A DNA stretch of 64,000 nt from NCBI GenBank assembly GCA_030601885.1, contig JAUWAU010000002.1, positions 248,001 to 312,000 on the forward strand, given 5' to 3'. A model generated the notes under the pieces. That model was given only the letters and a program-made list of their open reading frames with translations. It searched no databases and was not told the DNA's origin. Source of the stretch: Armatimonadota bacterium. Its GTDB lineage: Bacteria > Armatimonadota > Zipacnadia > JAUWAU01. Below, piece after piece: positions 17,843-25,834 of this stretch; position 1 is the stretch's first letter, and every line of letters begins with the position of its first letter. Position numbers and translations under genes: made by a program.

Positions 17843-19054
17843 ATGAACGTCATCCTCATCGTCTCCGACACCTTCCGGTACGACAATCTCGGCTGCGCCG
17901 GCAACCACGTGATCAACACGTCCGAGCTGGACAGCTTCGCCGCGCAAAGTGTCGTCTTCGATCAATGCCACGTCAGCAGCTTCCCGACCATCCCGCACCG
18001 CACGGACATGATCACCGGTCGGTACTCGTTCCCGCACTACGGGTGGTCGCCCCTCCGCCCCGAGTTGGCCAGCCTCGCCGAGGTGCTCAGAGGCGCCGGC
18101 TACGTTACGCAGCTCATCGCCGACACGCCGCACCTTATGAAGCACGAGTACAACTTCAGCCGCGGCTGTCACGGCTACTACTGGATACGGGGACAAGAGG
18201 GGGACATCTCCTTCACTCGGTGCAATTACGAGATCCCCACCGTCATGCGACGTGAGAAGACGCGGGTGCAGCCGCTCACCTTCGGGCACCCGCTCGTGGA
18301 CCTGAACGCGTGGGCGAATCGAGAGTGGACCTGGGAGGAAGACGCGTTCGTGGCCCAGACGTGCCGGGCGGCCAGCAAGTGGCTCGAGGAGAACTACAAA
18401 GCGGACAAGTTCTTCCTCTGGGTAGACTGCTTCGATGTGCACGAGCCGTGGGCGGCGCCGCAGTTCTTCGTGGACATGTACCATCCGGGCTACCGGGGCG
18501 AGCCGATGCTCCACCCCAACTACGGGCCGGCGACGGCCTATACAAAGGCAGAACTGAAGAACCTGTGGGCCCATTACGCCGCCGAGACGACGCTGGTGAG
18601 CAAGTGGATCGGCTACCTACTGCGCAAGATCGAGGACCTCGGGCTCAACGAAAACACCGCCATCTGCTTCACCGCCGATCACGGCATGTACATCGGAGAG
18701 CACAACCGAGCGGGCAAGAGTAACATCTGCGAAGAGGACGACCGCGGCCCGTGGCCGCTGTACGAGGAGCTAACCCATATCCCGCTCATCATCCGCGCGC
18801 CCGGCGTCAGGTCCGGGCAGCGCATTCGCGAGCTGGCGCAGCCCCCCGACATCATGCCCACGCTGCTCGAACTGGCCGGGGTGGATGGGCCGGCCGCAAT
18901 GGAGGGCCACTCCCTGGCGCCGCTCATGAAAGGGCGGAAGGTGAAGTGGCCGCGGCAGCATGCCTTCTGCTCGCCGGCTCTGACAGCGGGGCTCAATGAC
19001 CGGCCCAAGACAACGGTGCGCAGCAAGCGCTGGGCGCTCGTCATCGGCGGCTAG
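17843..19054 (+). CDS. Sulfatase-like (alkaline phosphatase superfamily) hydrolase, stopped by an in-frame UAG
   Basis: The 403 codons before the first stop encode a cytoplasmic sulfatase-fold protein. N-terminal metal-site Asp9 lies in ILIVSDTFRYDN. The nucleophile region is SSFPT49IPHRTDMITGRY. The second metal site is FTADHGMYIGEHN (about 280), and the C-terminal part includes DIMPTLLELAG. Aligned with CxPSRxxxLTG, Thr49 replaces the Cys/Ser that would be converted to formylglycine. The enzyme is therefore probably a phosphodiesterase- or phosphatase-like relative using Thr, not a classical sulfatase. The frame stops at TAG 19052-19054, after ALVIGG, although the family's C-terminal subdomain continues downstream in the same frame. 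No signal peptide is visible. Confidence 0.8.
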   Translation: MNVILIVSDTFRYDNLGCAGNHVINTSELDSFAAQSVVFDQCHVSSFPTIPHRTDMITGRYSFPHYGWSPLRPELASLAEVLRGAGYVTQLIADTPHLMKHEYNFSRGCHGYYWIRGQEGDISFTRCNYEIPTVMRREKTRVQPLTFGHPLVDLNAWANREWTWEEDAFVAQTCRAASKWLEENYKADKFFLWVDCFDVHEPWAAPQFFVDMYHPGYRGEPMLHPNYGPATAYTKAELKNLWAHYAAETTLVSKWIGYLLRKIEDLGLNENTAICFTADHGMYIGEHNRAGKSNICEEDDRGPWPLYEELTHIPLIIRAPGVRSGQRIRELAQPPDIMPTLLELAGVDGPAAMEGHSLAPLMKGRKVKWPRQHAFCSPALTAGLNDRPKTTVRSKRWALVIGG

Positions 19055-19222
19055 GCCGGCTCACGGCCGGAGCTCTACGACATGCGCGCCGATCCGCAGC
19101 AGAAACGGAACGTCTTCAGCAAGAACCGCACCGCCGCCGAGCGCATGCACCGGGCGCTGCTGCGATTCCTGAGCGACGTCGGGACCGATGAGGCGAAGAT
19201 AGCGTCCGTGTCGGAGCTGTAG
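19052..19222 (+). other. In-frame UAG and continuing sulfatase C-terminus
   Basis: After the TAG at 19052-19054 the same frame stays open for 55 codons to a TAG at 19220-19222. It encodes SRPELYDMRADPQQKRNVF and then a helical end. The ELYDxxxDPxExxN pattern is the standard sulfatase C-terminal motif, so the UAG lies inside the gene. A dyad CCGGC-tcacg-GCCGG begins two bases after the UAG. The cause could be a nonsense mutation, assembly error, amber suppression or programmed readthrough. TAG is used as a normal terminator by at least seven other genes here, so global reassignment is excluded. Confidence 0.85.
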
Positions 19223-19375
19223 GTACGGGCTGCAGATCGGAGCCGGCATTTCCGGCATGGCTGTGCCAGGGAGGTGAACGCGTGCCGCCGCCGAATACTC
19301 CCGGTGCTCTCGGTCGCGCTGCGTGCGGTACACAGCCAGGAGAGTTGCAGAAGCCCGACGAGAGTGGTGATCGCG

Positions 19376-20245
19376 ATGAAGACCTTCGAGTACACCGCGC
19401 CTGACAGCCTCGATGAGGCCATTGCTCTGCTGGCCAAGCATGGGGGCAAGGCTGCGCTCATCGCGGGGGCGACGGACATGATGCAGCGCATGAAGATCGG
19501 CGAGGCCGAGGTCCCTGACTGCATCGTGTCACTCAGCAAGCTGCACGATTTGGCGTACATAAACGTTGCCGATGGGGCCGTGGCTATTGGGGCCCTGACG
19601 TCGCTGGCGAACATCGAGCGGCACGACACGATCCGGGAGCACTGCACCGTGCTCGCCGAGGCGGCGGCCTCCATTGGATCGCCCCAGATTCGCAATCGGG
19701 GCACCCTCGTCGGCAACGTTTGCTCGGCCTCACCGGCGGCTGACGCGGCGGTTGCTCTGCTCGCCTTGGACGCACGCGTGAAGATCGCGGGCAGCGACGG
19801 CGAGAAGCAAATCGACATCGGCGACTTCTACACCGGCCCACGCGAGAGCTGCCTTGAGGCGACGCAGATCGTCACCGAGATCGCCCTGCCGGCGAAGGAG
19901 TGGTCGGGCAGCTCGTATCAGCGCACCGGGCTCCGCCGGGCCATGGACTGCTGCGTGGCGTCGGCCGCCGTGGCACTGATCGTGAACGCTGACGGCGAGA
20001 TCAGCGCCGCCCGCGTCGCCCTGGGGGCAATGGCGCCAACGCCGATCCGAGTGCCTGCTGCCGAAGAGGCCTTGACCGGCCAGGTGGTGGGAGAGCAGTT
20101 GCTGGCCAAGGTCGCCGCCGCAGCCTCGGCGGCGGCACAGCCCATCAGCGACATCCGCGGGAGCGCCGAGTATCGCAAAGACTTGGCCGGCGTGCTTGCC
20201 CGGCGTGCAGTAGGAACAGCCTACAAGCGTTCGCGTGGATCGTGA
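19376..20245 (+). CDS. Molybdenum hydroxylase FAD-binding subunit (CoxM/XdhB-type)
   Basis: The 289-residue product begins MKTFEYTAPDSLDEAIALL. It has the vanillyl-alcohol-oxidase-type FAD fold of xanthine dehydrogenase/CO dehydrogenase medium subunits. The FAD loops are IAGATDMMQRMK (about 27-38) and IRNRGTLVGNVCSASPAAD (about 105-123), followed by the C-terminal CoxM domain. It would pass electrons from the Fe-S subunit to an acceptor. The ATG at 19376 is chosen because the family starts there; the upstream extension looks non-coding and there is only a weak purine-rich stretch before it. The Fe-S subunit gene follows 26 bases downstream and the large subunit after that, a standard three-gene operon. 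Confidence 0.93.
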   Translation: MKTFEYTAPDSLDEAIALLAKHGGKAALIAGATDMMQRMKIGEAEVPDCIVSLSKLHDLAYINVADGAVAIGALTSLANIERHDTIREHCTVLAEAAASIGSPQIRNRGTLVGNVCSASPAADAAVALLALDARVKIAGSDGEKQIDIGDFYTGPRESCLEATQIVTEIALPAKEWSGSSYQRTGLRRAMDCCVASAAVALIVNADGEISAARVALGAMAPTPIRVPAAEEALTGQVVGEQLLAKVAAAASAAAQPISDIRGSAEYRKDLAGVLARRAVGTAYKRSRGS

Positions 20246-20271
20246 GCAGGTCACCTGGGAGGGGGCCAGAG

Positions 20272-20748
20272 ATGGCGAAACAGCTCTTGTCACTGACGGT
20301 GAACGGGGAGCGGCACGAGTTGGCGGTGGACCCGCGAGATACGCTGCTTCGCGCGATCCGTGACCACCTCGGCCTTACCGGGACGAAGGAGGGCTGCGGG
20401 GAGGGTGAGTGCGGCTCCTGCACGGTGCTGCTGGACGGCAAGCCGGTGTGCTCCTGCATCATGCTGGCCCTCGACGCCGAGGGCTGCGAGGTGACCACGA
20501 TCGAGGGCATCGCCGAAGACGGAAAGCTGCATCCGCTCCAGCAGGCCTTCGTCGAGCACGGCGCCATCCAGTGCGGATTCTGCACCCCAGGGATGATCGT
20601 GTCCGCCAAGGCGCTGCTGGATGAGAACCCTGATCCGACGGAAGATGAGATCCGGGCGGCAATTGTCGGCAACCTCTGCCGCTGCACGGGATACACGCAC
20701 ATCGTCAATGCCGTCAAAGCGGCCGCCGAGGCAATGTCCGGCCGATAA
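20272..20748 (+). CDS. Molybdenum hydroxylase [2Fe-2S] subunit (CoxS/XdhC-type)
   Basis: The 158-residue product has the plant-ferredoxin-type cluster motif CGEGECGSCTVLLDG (about 43-57) and the second cluster motif CGFCTPGM...CRCTGYTHI (about 102-145). This is exactly the two-cluster arrangement of the small subunit of molybdenum hydroxylases. It shuttles electrons between the molybdopterin site and FAD. The ATG at 20272 follows GGGAGGGGG and is preferred to a GTG at 20242 that overlaps the previous stop. All eight cluster cysteines are present. Confidence 0.95.
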   Translation: MAKQLLSLTVNGERHELAVDPRDTLLRAIRDHLGLTGTKEGCGEGECGSCTVLLDGKPVCSCIMLALDAEGCEVTTIEGIAEDGKLHPLQQAFVEHGAIQCGFCTPGMIVSAKALLDENPDPTEDEIRAAIVGNLCRCTGYTHIVNAVKAAAEAMSGR

Positions 20749-20778
20749 GCTGGCAGCGGAGCGAAGGAGCGCTGAGCG

Positions 20779-23007
20779 ATGAAAGAGCTTGCCTTCGTCG
20801 GGAAACCGGTATCGCGTCTGGGGGACCCGGAGAAAGCCACGGGCGCGGCGCGTTTCGGGGCCGACTTCACCCTTCCGGGGATGCTGTATGCGAAGATAGT
20901 CCGCAGCCCCCATGCCCACGCAAAGATATTGTCCATCGACGCGTCCAAGGCGCTGGCGCTCGACGGCGTCGTGGCCGTGGCCACGCCGGAGGACACGCCG
21001 CAGAAGCGCTATGGGTTCGGTCTCGGGGACGAGACGATATTGGCGCAGGAGAAGGTGCGGTTCTGTGGCGAGGCGGTTGCCGCCATCGCGGCCACTGATC
21101 CGTATGTGGTCGAAGAAGCCCTGGGGCTCATCGAGGTGCAGTACGAGCCACTCCCCGCGGTTTTCGACGCGGAGGAAGCCATGAAGCCCAACGCCCCCCT
21201 CGTGCACGACGATCCCGCGTCGTACGAGGAGGGGTTCATTCCCTTCCCGGTGGAGCCGAAGGGCAACATCGCCACGCATACGGAGATAGTCGAAGGCGAC
21301 GTCGAAAAAGGCTTCGCGGAATCCGACCTCATCGTCGAGGAGCGCTACAGCACCGTCCCAATCCATCAATCCTACATCGAGCCTCATGCGTGCCTGGCGC
21401 AGTGGGACCCGGACGGCAAGCTGACGGTGTGGACGTGCACGCAGGGGCACTTCGTTGTGCGGAGCCTCCTGGCGAAGGCCCTCGACCTGCCAATGACCAG
21501 CGTCAAAGTCGTGCCGATGGAGATCGGGGGCGGGTTCGGTGGGAAGGTCGCCGCCTACGTCGAGCCCATCGCCGCCGTGCTGGCGATGAAGACGGGCCGC
21601 GCGGTGCAGATCGTCCTCACCCGCCAGGAGGAGCTGGAGGACGCACGCCCGCGCTGCGCCACTGTCACCGAGGTCAAGACCGGCGTCAAGAAGGACGGCA
21701 CCCTCGTGGCGCGGACGTTGAAGTTCATCGTGGACAACGGCGCCTATACCGACTTCGGACCGGGGACAGCGGGCGCCTCCGTGGAGGCCGCCCGAGGGCC
21801 GTATCGGATCCCCAACGTGCACTTCGACGGGTATTCCGTGTGGACGAACAAGTTCAATACGGGGCCCATGCGAGCGCCGGGCTTTCCCCAGATAACCTTT
21901 GCCCTCGAGTCACATATGGACGTCATCGCCGAGAAGCTCGGCATGGATCCCGTGGAGCTGCGCCGCAAGAACGGGCTTCGAACGGGCGAGACCACCTTCG
22001 CAGGCACTGCCCCGCAAAAGGACGTCTTCATGGAGTGCCTGGACAAAGTGGTGGCCCGCATCGCAGAGGACCCGGAGAAGGACGCGCCGGACACCGGCTG
22101 GGGCATCGGCTGCGGTGAGTGGCGAACGGGTGGCCATCCGTCAGGGGCCACGCTGAAGATCAACGAAGACGGCACGGCGTCGCTGATCATCGGCGCGCCG
22201 GATCTCACCGGCTCCCGCACCAGCATCGCCCAGGTGGCGGCCGAGGAGCTGGGCGTTCGCATGGATCAGCTCTTCACCGCCGTCGGCGATACGGACGAGG
22301 CTCCCCTGGGGCCGGTGAGCGCCGGCAGCATGGCGACGTACAATCTGACGAACGTCGTGCGGAAAACGGCGCGAGAGCTCCGCGAGAAGCTGGTCGCGTT
22401 GGCCGCGGAGCATTTGCAGGCGGAAGAAGAAGACATCGAGATCGACGAAGGCGTCGCCTTCGTCCGTTCCGCCCGCGATAAACGCGCCACCTTCGCAGAC
22501 CTGGTCGAAGGCCAGCAGATGGCCATCACCATGACGACTGAGGCTTTGCCGCCGACGCACGCCTTCTCGGTGCACGGGGTGAAAGTGCACGTTGATCGAG
22601 AGACGGGCAGGGCGACCGTGCTGCGCGCCATCGGCGCGCTGGACTGCGGGAAGGCGATCAATCCGCTGTCGGTGGCGGGCCAGATCGGCGGGGGGCTGGT
22701 GCAGGGCCTCGGGCAGGCGCTGTGCGAGCAGATCGTATTGGAGGACGGCGGCGTCGCCAGCCGGAGCTTCACCGACTACAAGCTCCTGACGGCCATGGAC
22801 GTGCCGCCCGTCGAGCCTATCATCGTCGAGGGGGACCTCTCCACCAGCGATGGCCACGGCTGCAAGGGTATAGGCGAGCCGGTGCACGTCCCCACGGCAG
22901 GCGCCGTCGCGAACGCCATCTACAACGCCGTCGGCGCGCGCCTGTACGAGCTGCCGATGACGCCGGAGAAGGTTCACTGGGCTCTCAAGCAGAGGAGCGA
23001 TACGTAG
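20779..23007 (+). CDS. Molybdenum hydroxylase large (molybdopterin-binding) subunit, XdhA/aldehyde-oxidase-like
   Basis: The 742-residue product has an N-terminal a/b-hammerhead domain (about 15-130) and a molybdopterin-binding region. Key segments are GGGFGGKVAAYVEP (about 249-262), MRAPGFPQITFALESHMD, TGSRTSIAQVAAEELGV and KGIGEPVHVPTAGA. The last supplies the conserved base-catalyst Glu (about 697). The residue right after GGGFGGK is Val, where bovine xanthine dehydrogenase has the purine-binding Glu; aldehyde oxidases also have Val. The CO-dehydrogenase loop (AYRCSFR) is absent. The substrate is therefore more likely an aldehyde or N-heterocycle than xanthine. GAAGGAG precedes the ATG. 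Confidence 0.93.
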   Translation: MKELAFVGKPVSRLGDPEKATGAARFGADFTLPGMLYAKIVRSPHAHAKILSIDASKALALDGVVAVATPEDTPQKRYGFGLGDETILAQEKVRFCGEAVAAIAATDPYVVEEALGLIEVQYEPLPAVFDAEEAMKPNAPLVHDDPASYEEGFIPFPVEPKGNIATHTEIVEGDVEKGFAESDLIVEERYSTVPIHQSYIEPHACLAQWDPDGKLTVWTCTQGHFVVRSLLAKALDLPMTSVKVVPMEIGGGFGGKVAAYVEPIAAVLAMKTGRAVQIVLTRQEELEDARPRCATVTEVKTGVKKDGTLVARTLKFIVDNGAYTDFGPGTAGASVEAARGPYRIPNVHFDGYSVWTNKFNTGPMRAPGFPQITFALESHMDVIAEKLGMDPVELRRKNGLRTGETTFAGTAPQKDVFMECLDKVVARIAEDPEKDAPDTGWGIGCGEWRTGGHPSGATLKINEDGTASLIIGAPDLTGSRTSIAQVAAEELGVRMDQLFTAVGDTDEAPLGPVSAGSMATYNLTNVVRKTARELREKLVALAAEHLQAEEEDIEIDEGVAFVRSARDKRATFADLVEGQQMAITMTTEALPPTHAFSVHGVKVHVDRETGRATVLRAIGALDCGKAINPLSVAGQIGGGLVQGLGQALCEQIVLEDGGVASRSFTDYKLLTAMDVPPVEPIIVEGDLSTSDGHGCKGIGEPVHVPTAGAVANAIYNAVGARLYELPMTPEKVHWALKQRSDT

Positions 23008-23039
23008 TAAGGCTATAGCGGGCGCTCGCGGTGGGCTGG

Positions 23040-24233
23040 CTATACTGATTCGGCGTTCATAAGCTCCCGCAGAGCGCCCTCGCACAACGGCCCCGCCAGC
23101 GGGCCGACGCAACTGCGCTTCTCCAGCGCGTACTTCTCGTCCCCATAGTGCTCCGGGTACATCATGTACCCAAGCTCGTCGTTCGCTAGCCCAAAGACGA
23201 GCTTGTAGTCAGCCGACATCGCCTGCTTCACGCTGAGGCCGATCGCCGGGAAGGGCTCCCCGGGGAATGTCGCAATCTGCGCGGGGCCGATGTTCATCAG
23301 GTGCACTTCTGCGTGCAGATCGCCGGCGTCGGTTAGATCGGTCTTGATGATCCCCATGGCCACGGCGATCTGAAGCAGCTCGTTCTCCGGCGGAATGGGC
23401 ACGCGAGCGTGGCGGACTCGTAACTGCGAAGCTTCCATGATCTCCCCCTCCTCGAGCGCCGTCAGGGCCGTGTCGGCGATGGCGCAGCCGATGCGCTCGG
23501 CCTCCTCGAAGCTGGGCTCAGCGACGTCCGCCGTGACCATGCCGCCGAGCGCGCCATTGAAGAACAAGCCCACGCCGCCGAGCCGCTCTTCCAGACGATC
23601 GCAGAGATAGCCGGGGAAGTCGGCAGTTATGAGCCGGCTCTCGTACCAGAGCACCTCGGGGTGGCAGGCGAAGTTGACCAACGTCGCAATGCTGTTCCCG
23701 CCGTCGGCAGCCTCCAGATGAGCCACTGTGACGCTTCGATCGAGCACGTCCGGGTCGCGGATGTTCTTCGATACGCCATCGGGCACATCGGCCGCGCCGA
23801 GGCGAAGAGTTGCCGGAACGGAAGCGTCCAGGGCCTCAGAGAGGGCCTGTATTGCGCGCTGGCGCACGAACTCCATGTGCTCCGGCTTCACCCCGGACTG
23901 CAGAGCGCTCGGGCCCCAGAGGCCGATCGTGTCGGGCCCGGAGTGCTGATGGGTGGCCGCGATGACGATGTTCTCAGGCGGTATGCCCTTTATCTCCTCG
24001 CGCACGGCGCGCCCGTCGTGCTGCAGGTAGCCGATGACGTCGAGTGCGACCAGCCCCACCGTCGTGTCGCCGGATCGCAGAGCCAATGCGCGGGCGTAGA
24101 GCTCATCGTGAACGCCCTCGCTGGGCCTGTTGCCATCGCCAAGCCCCGCCAGCCAGACGGGCTGCATGTCGGCCGGGGGGGTGATGGGCGCCTTGGCGGC
24201 GCCGGCGAGGAGCTGAGGTGCATCAGTGGTCAT
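23040..24233 (-). CDS. Neutral/alkaline ceramidase-like protein
   Basis: The 397-residue product begins MTTDAPQLLAGAAKAPITPP. It matches the N-terminal domain of neutral/alkaline non-lysosomal ceramidases: a GAAKxxITPP opening, VGLVALDVIGY, the zinc-site motif IAATHQHSGPDT (about 92) and TFPGEPFPAIG. The family hydrolyses ceramide or, in many bacteria, an unknown amide. The ATG at 24233 is chosen because AGAAGGAG precedes it by 8 bases. An in-frame ATG at 24338 would add MRATVLILILCLSMPIG, which looks like a signal peptide but is written with AT-rich codons unlike the gene, so the choice is not settled. The gene converges on the molybdenum hydroxylase operon with a 32-base gap. Confidence 0.82.
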   Translation of the reverse strand: MTTDAPQLLAGAAKAPITPPADMQPVWLAGLGDGNRPSEGVHDELYARALALRSGDTTVGLVALDVIGYLQHDGRAVREEIKGIPPENIVIAATHQHSGPDTIGLWGPSALQSGVKPEHMEFVRQRAIQALSEALDASVPATLRLGAADVPDGVSKNIRDPDVLDRSVTVAHLEAADGGNSIATLVNFACHPEVLWYESRLITADFPGYLCDRLEERLGGVGLFFNGALGGMVTADVAEPSFEEAERIGCAIADTALTALEEGEIMEASQLRVRHARVPIPPENELLQIAVAMGIIKTDLTDAGDLHAEVHLMNIGPAQIATFPGEPFPAIGLSVKQAMSADYKLVFGLANDELGYMMYPEHYGDEKYALEKRSCVGPLAGPLCEGALRELMNAESV

Positions 24234-24508
24234 CCGGGTTGCTCCTTCTAACACTACAACGACGCTTTGCCGGGCCGTTGCCATTGGACCGATGGGCATT
24301 GACAGGCACAAAATGAGGATGAGCACTGTGGCTCTCATGCCTGGCCTCACGATCCGGGATGGAACCGGCCTTCATGCTTACGCGCGCCATCACCGATCAC
24401 CTTCTCGCGGATCGAACTGGCGGCAGCGGAACAGAGCCCGGCAAGGAATACACGCGCTGGAGTCGAAGCTTCGCCCATTCGAGCACCCCTGATCAAGTAG
24501 GTGAGCCA

Positions 24509-25834
24509 TTGAAAGACACGGCCACAGGGGACCCGCAACGTTCCCCTGATGTCACGATACCCTTCGGGCTGCGTTGGCGACTGTCGCTGATGATGTTCCT
24601 GCAGTACGCGATCCTGGGCGCTTGGTCGCCGATCCTGGCGATCCACCTTGACGAACTCGGCATCGACGGTCGCGGCATCGGCCTCATCTACAGCACTATC
24701 GCCTTCGCCTCGATGGTCGCGCCTTTCATCGCCGGGCAGATCGCCGACCGTTACTTCGCCACCGAGCGCTACATGGCGCTCGTGCACCTCCTCGGCGCCG
24801 GCCTGCTGTTTTACGCGGCTGCCCTGACGGCTTTCTGGCCGCTGTTCGTCGTGATGCTCCTGTATTGCACCCTCTATACACCAACCGGCGCCCTGACCAA
24901 CTCGCTCGCGTTCGCCCATCTGACTGATCCGCAGAAGAGCTTCGGCTCGATCCGGCTATGGGGGACCATTGGATGGGTGGCCGTCGGTTGGATCTTCGGC
25001 ATGTGGCTGGGGTCGCTTGATTCGTTCCTCGAGCACTTCTTCCCCGCCTGCGCCGAGAGCGTGGCGCGCTGGCGAGCCGTATTCGGCCAGCCAAGCATGC
25101 GCAATTGCCTCCATCTGGCCGGGGGCCTGTCCATTGCCCTGGGGCTCTTCTCCCTCGGCCTTCCACACACGCCCCCGACGAAGACGGCGGAGAAGCCCTG
25201 GGCGTTCCTTGAGGCAGTCAAGCTGATGCGGCATCGCGACTTCGCCGTGCTGGCCATCGTAACGTTTTTCATCGCCACAGAGCTTGCGTTCTACTATCAG
25301 TTGACCTCCCTGTTCTTCAAGGAGGGCATTGGGATCCCCCCGGCCTGGGTCAGCCCGGTGATGACCATCGGACAGGTCGCGGAAGTGCTCGTCCTGGCGG
25401 CTCTTCCGCTGAGCCTCATGCATCTCGGCATGCGCGCAACTATTGCCCTCGGGATCGCCGCCTGGCCGGTGCGGTACGTGATATTCGCCATCGGTCGGCC
25501 ACGCTGGCTCGTACTGGCCTCGCAGTCGCTCCACGGCATCTGCTACACGTTCTTCGTCGTCGCATCGCAGATCTACGTGAACTCCGTCGCCACACGCGAC
25601 ATCCGGGCCAGTGCGCAGAACCTCCTGGCGTTCCTTTACATGGGCATCGGCAAGCTCGTAGGCAACATCTTCGCCGGGAAAATGGACGTGTACTTCCGAC
25701 GCGACTTCCGCAAGATCTTCCTACTCCCGGCTCTCATCACAATGGTGTTTCTGGGCGTCTTCCTCGCCGGCTTCCGGGGGAAGGAGGCCGAGGCTGCCGA
25801 ATCGGCGCAGGAAGATGAGGCTGCCGGCTCATGA
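24509..25834 (+). CDS. MFS transporter, nucleoside:H+ symporter-like
   Basis: The 441-residue product is strongly hydrophobic with about 12 membrane segments, starting LRWRLSLMMFLQYAILGAWS. It also contains IAGQIADRYFATERYM (loop 2-3 motif), SFGSIRLWGTIGWVAVGW and LLAFLYMGIGKLVGNIFAG. These are typical of the NupG/XapB-like nucleoside symporter family. The start is unclear: TTG at 24509 has AGGTGAG just upstream, while an ATG at 24359 would add 50 polar residues with poor coding character. The gene is divergent from the ceramidase-like gene. Its stop overlaps the convergent oxidoreductase stop by 6 bases (TCATGA). Transport of nucleosides or sugar-like compounds is inferred from family only. 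Confidence 0.85.
   Translation: MKDTATGDPQRSPDVTIPFGLRWRLSLMMFLQYAILGAWSPILAIHLDELGIDGRGIGLIYSTIAFASMVAPFIAGQIADRYFATERYMALVHLLGAGLLFYAAALTAFWPLFVVMLLYCTLYTPTGALTNSLAFAHLTDPQKSFGSIRLWGTIGWVAVGWIFGMWLGSLDSFLEHFFPACAESVARWRAVFGQPSMRNCLHLAGGLSIALGLFSLGLPHTPPTKTAEKPWAFLEAVKLMRHRDFAVLAIVTFFIATELAFYYQLTSLFFKEGIGIPPAWVSPVMTIGQVAEVLVLAALPLSLMHLGMRATIALGIAAWPVRYVIFAIGRPRWLVLASQSLHGICYTFFVVASQIYVNSVATRDIRASAQNLLAFLYMGIGKLVGNIFAGKMDVYFRRDFRKIFLLPALITMVFLGVFLAGFRGKEAEAAESAQEDEAAGS

Noticed and set aside
17843..19222. UAG as a reassigned sense codon genome-wide
   Set aside because: Many genes here end in TAG (for example at 516, 1312, 8178, 16364, 17715, 56772, 63613) and their products end where the families end, so TAG works as a stop.
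20290..21822. A 510-codon minus-strand frame opposite the molybdenum hydroxylase genes
   Set aside because: The plus-strand Fe-S and molybdopterin motifs are unambiguous, and the antisense product has no recognisable features.
19376..23007. CO dehydrogenase assignment for the coxMSL-like genes
   Set aside because: The CO-dehydrogenase active-site loop (AYRCSFR) is absent from the large subunit.
24299..24330. TTGACA at 24299 as a promoter for the MFS gene
   Set aside because: No acceptable -10 lies 15-19 bases downstream.
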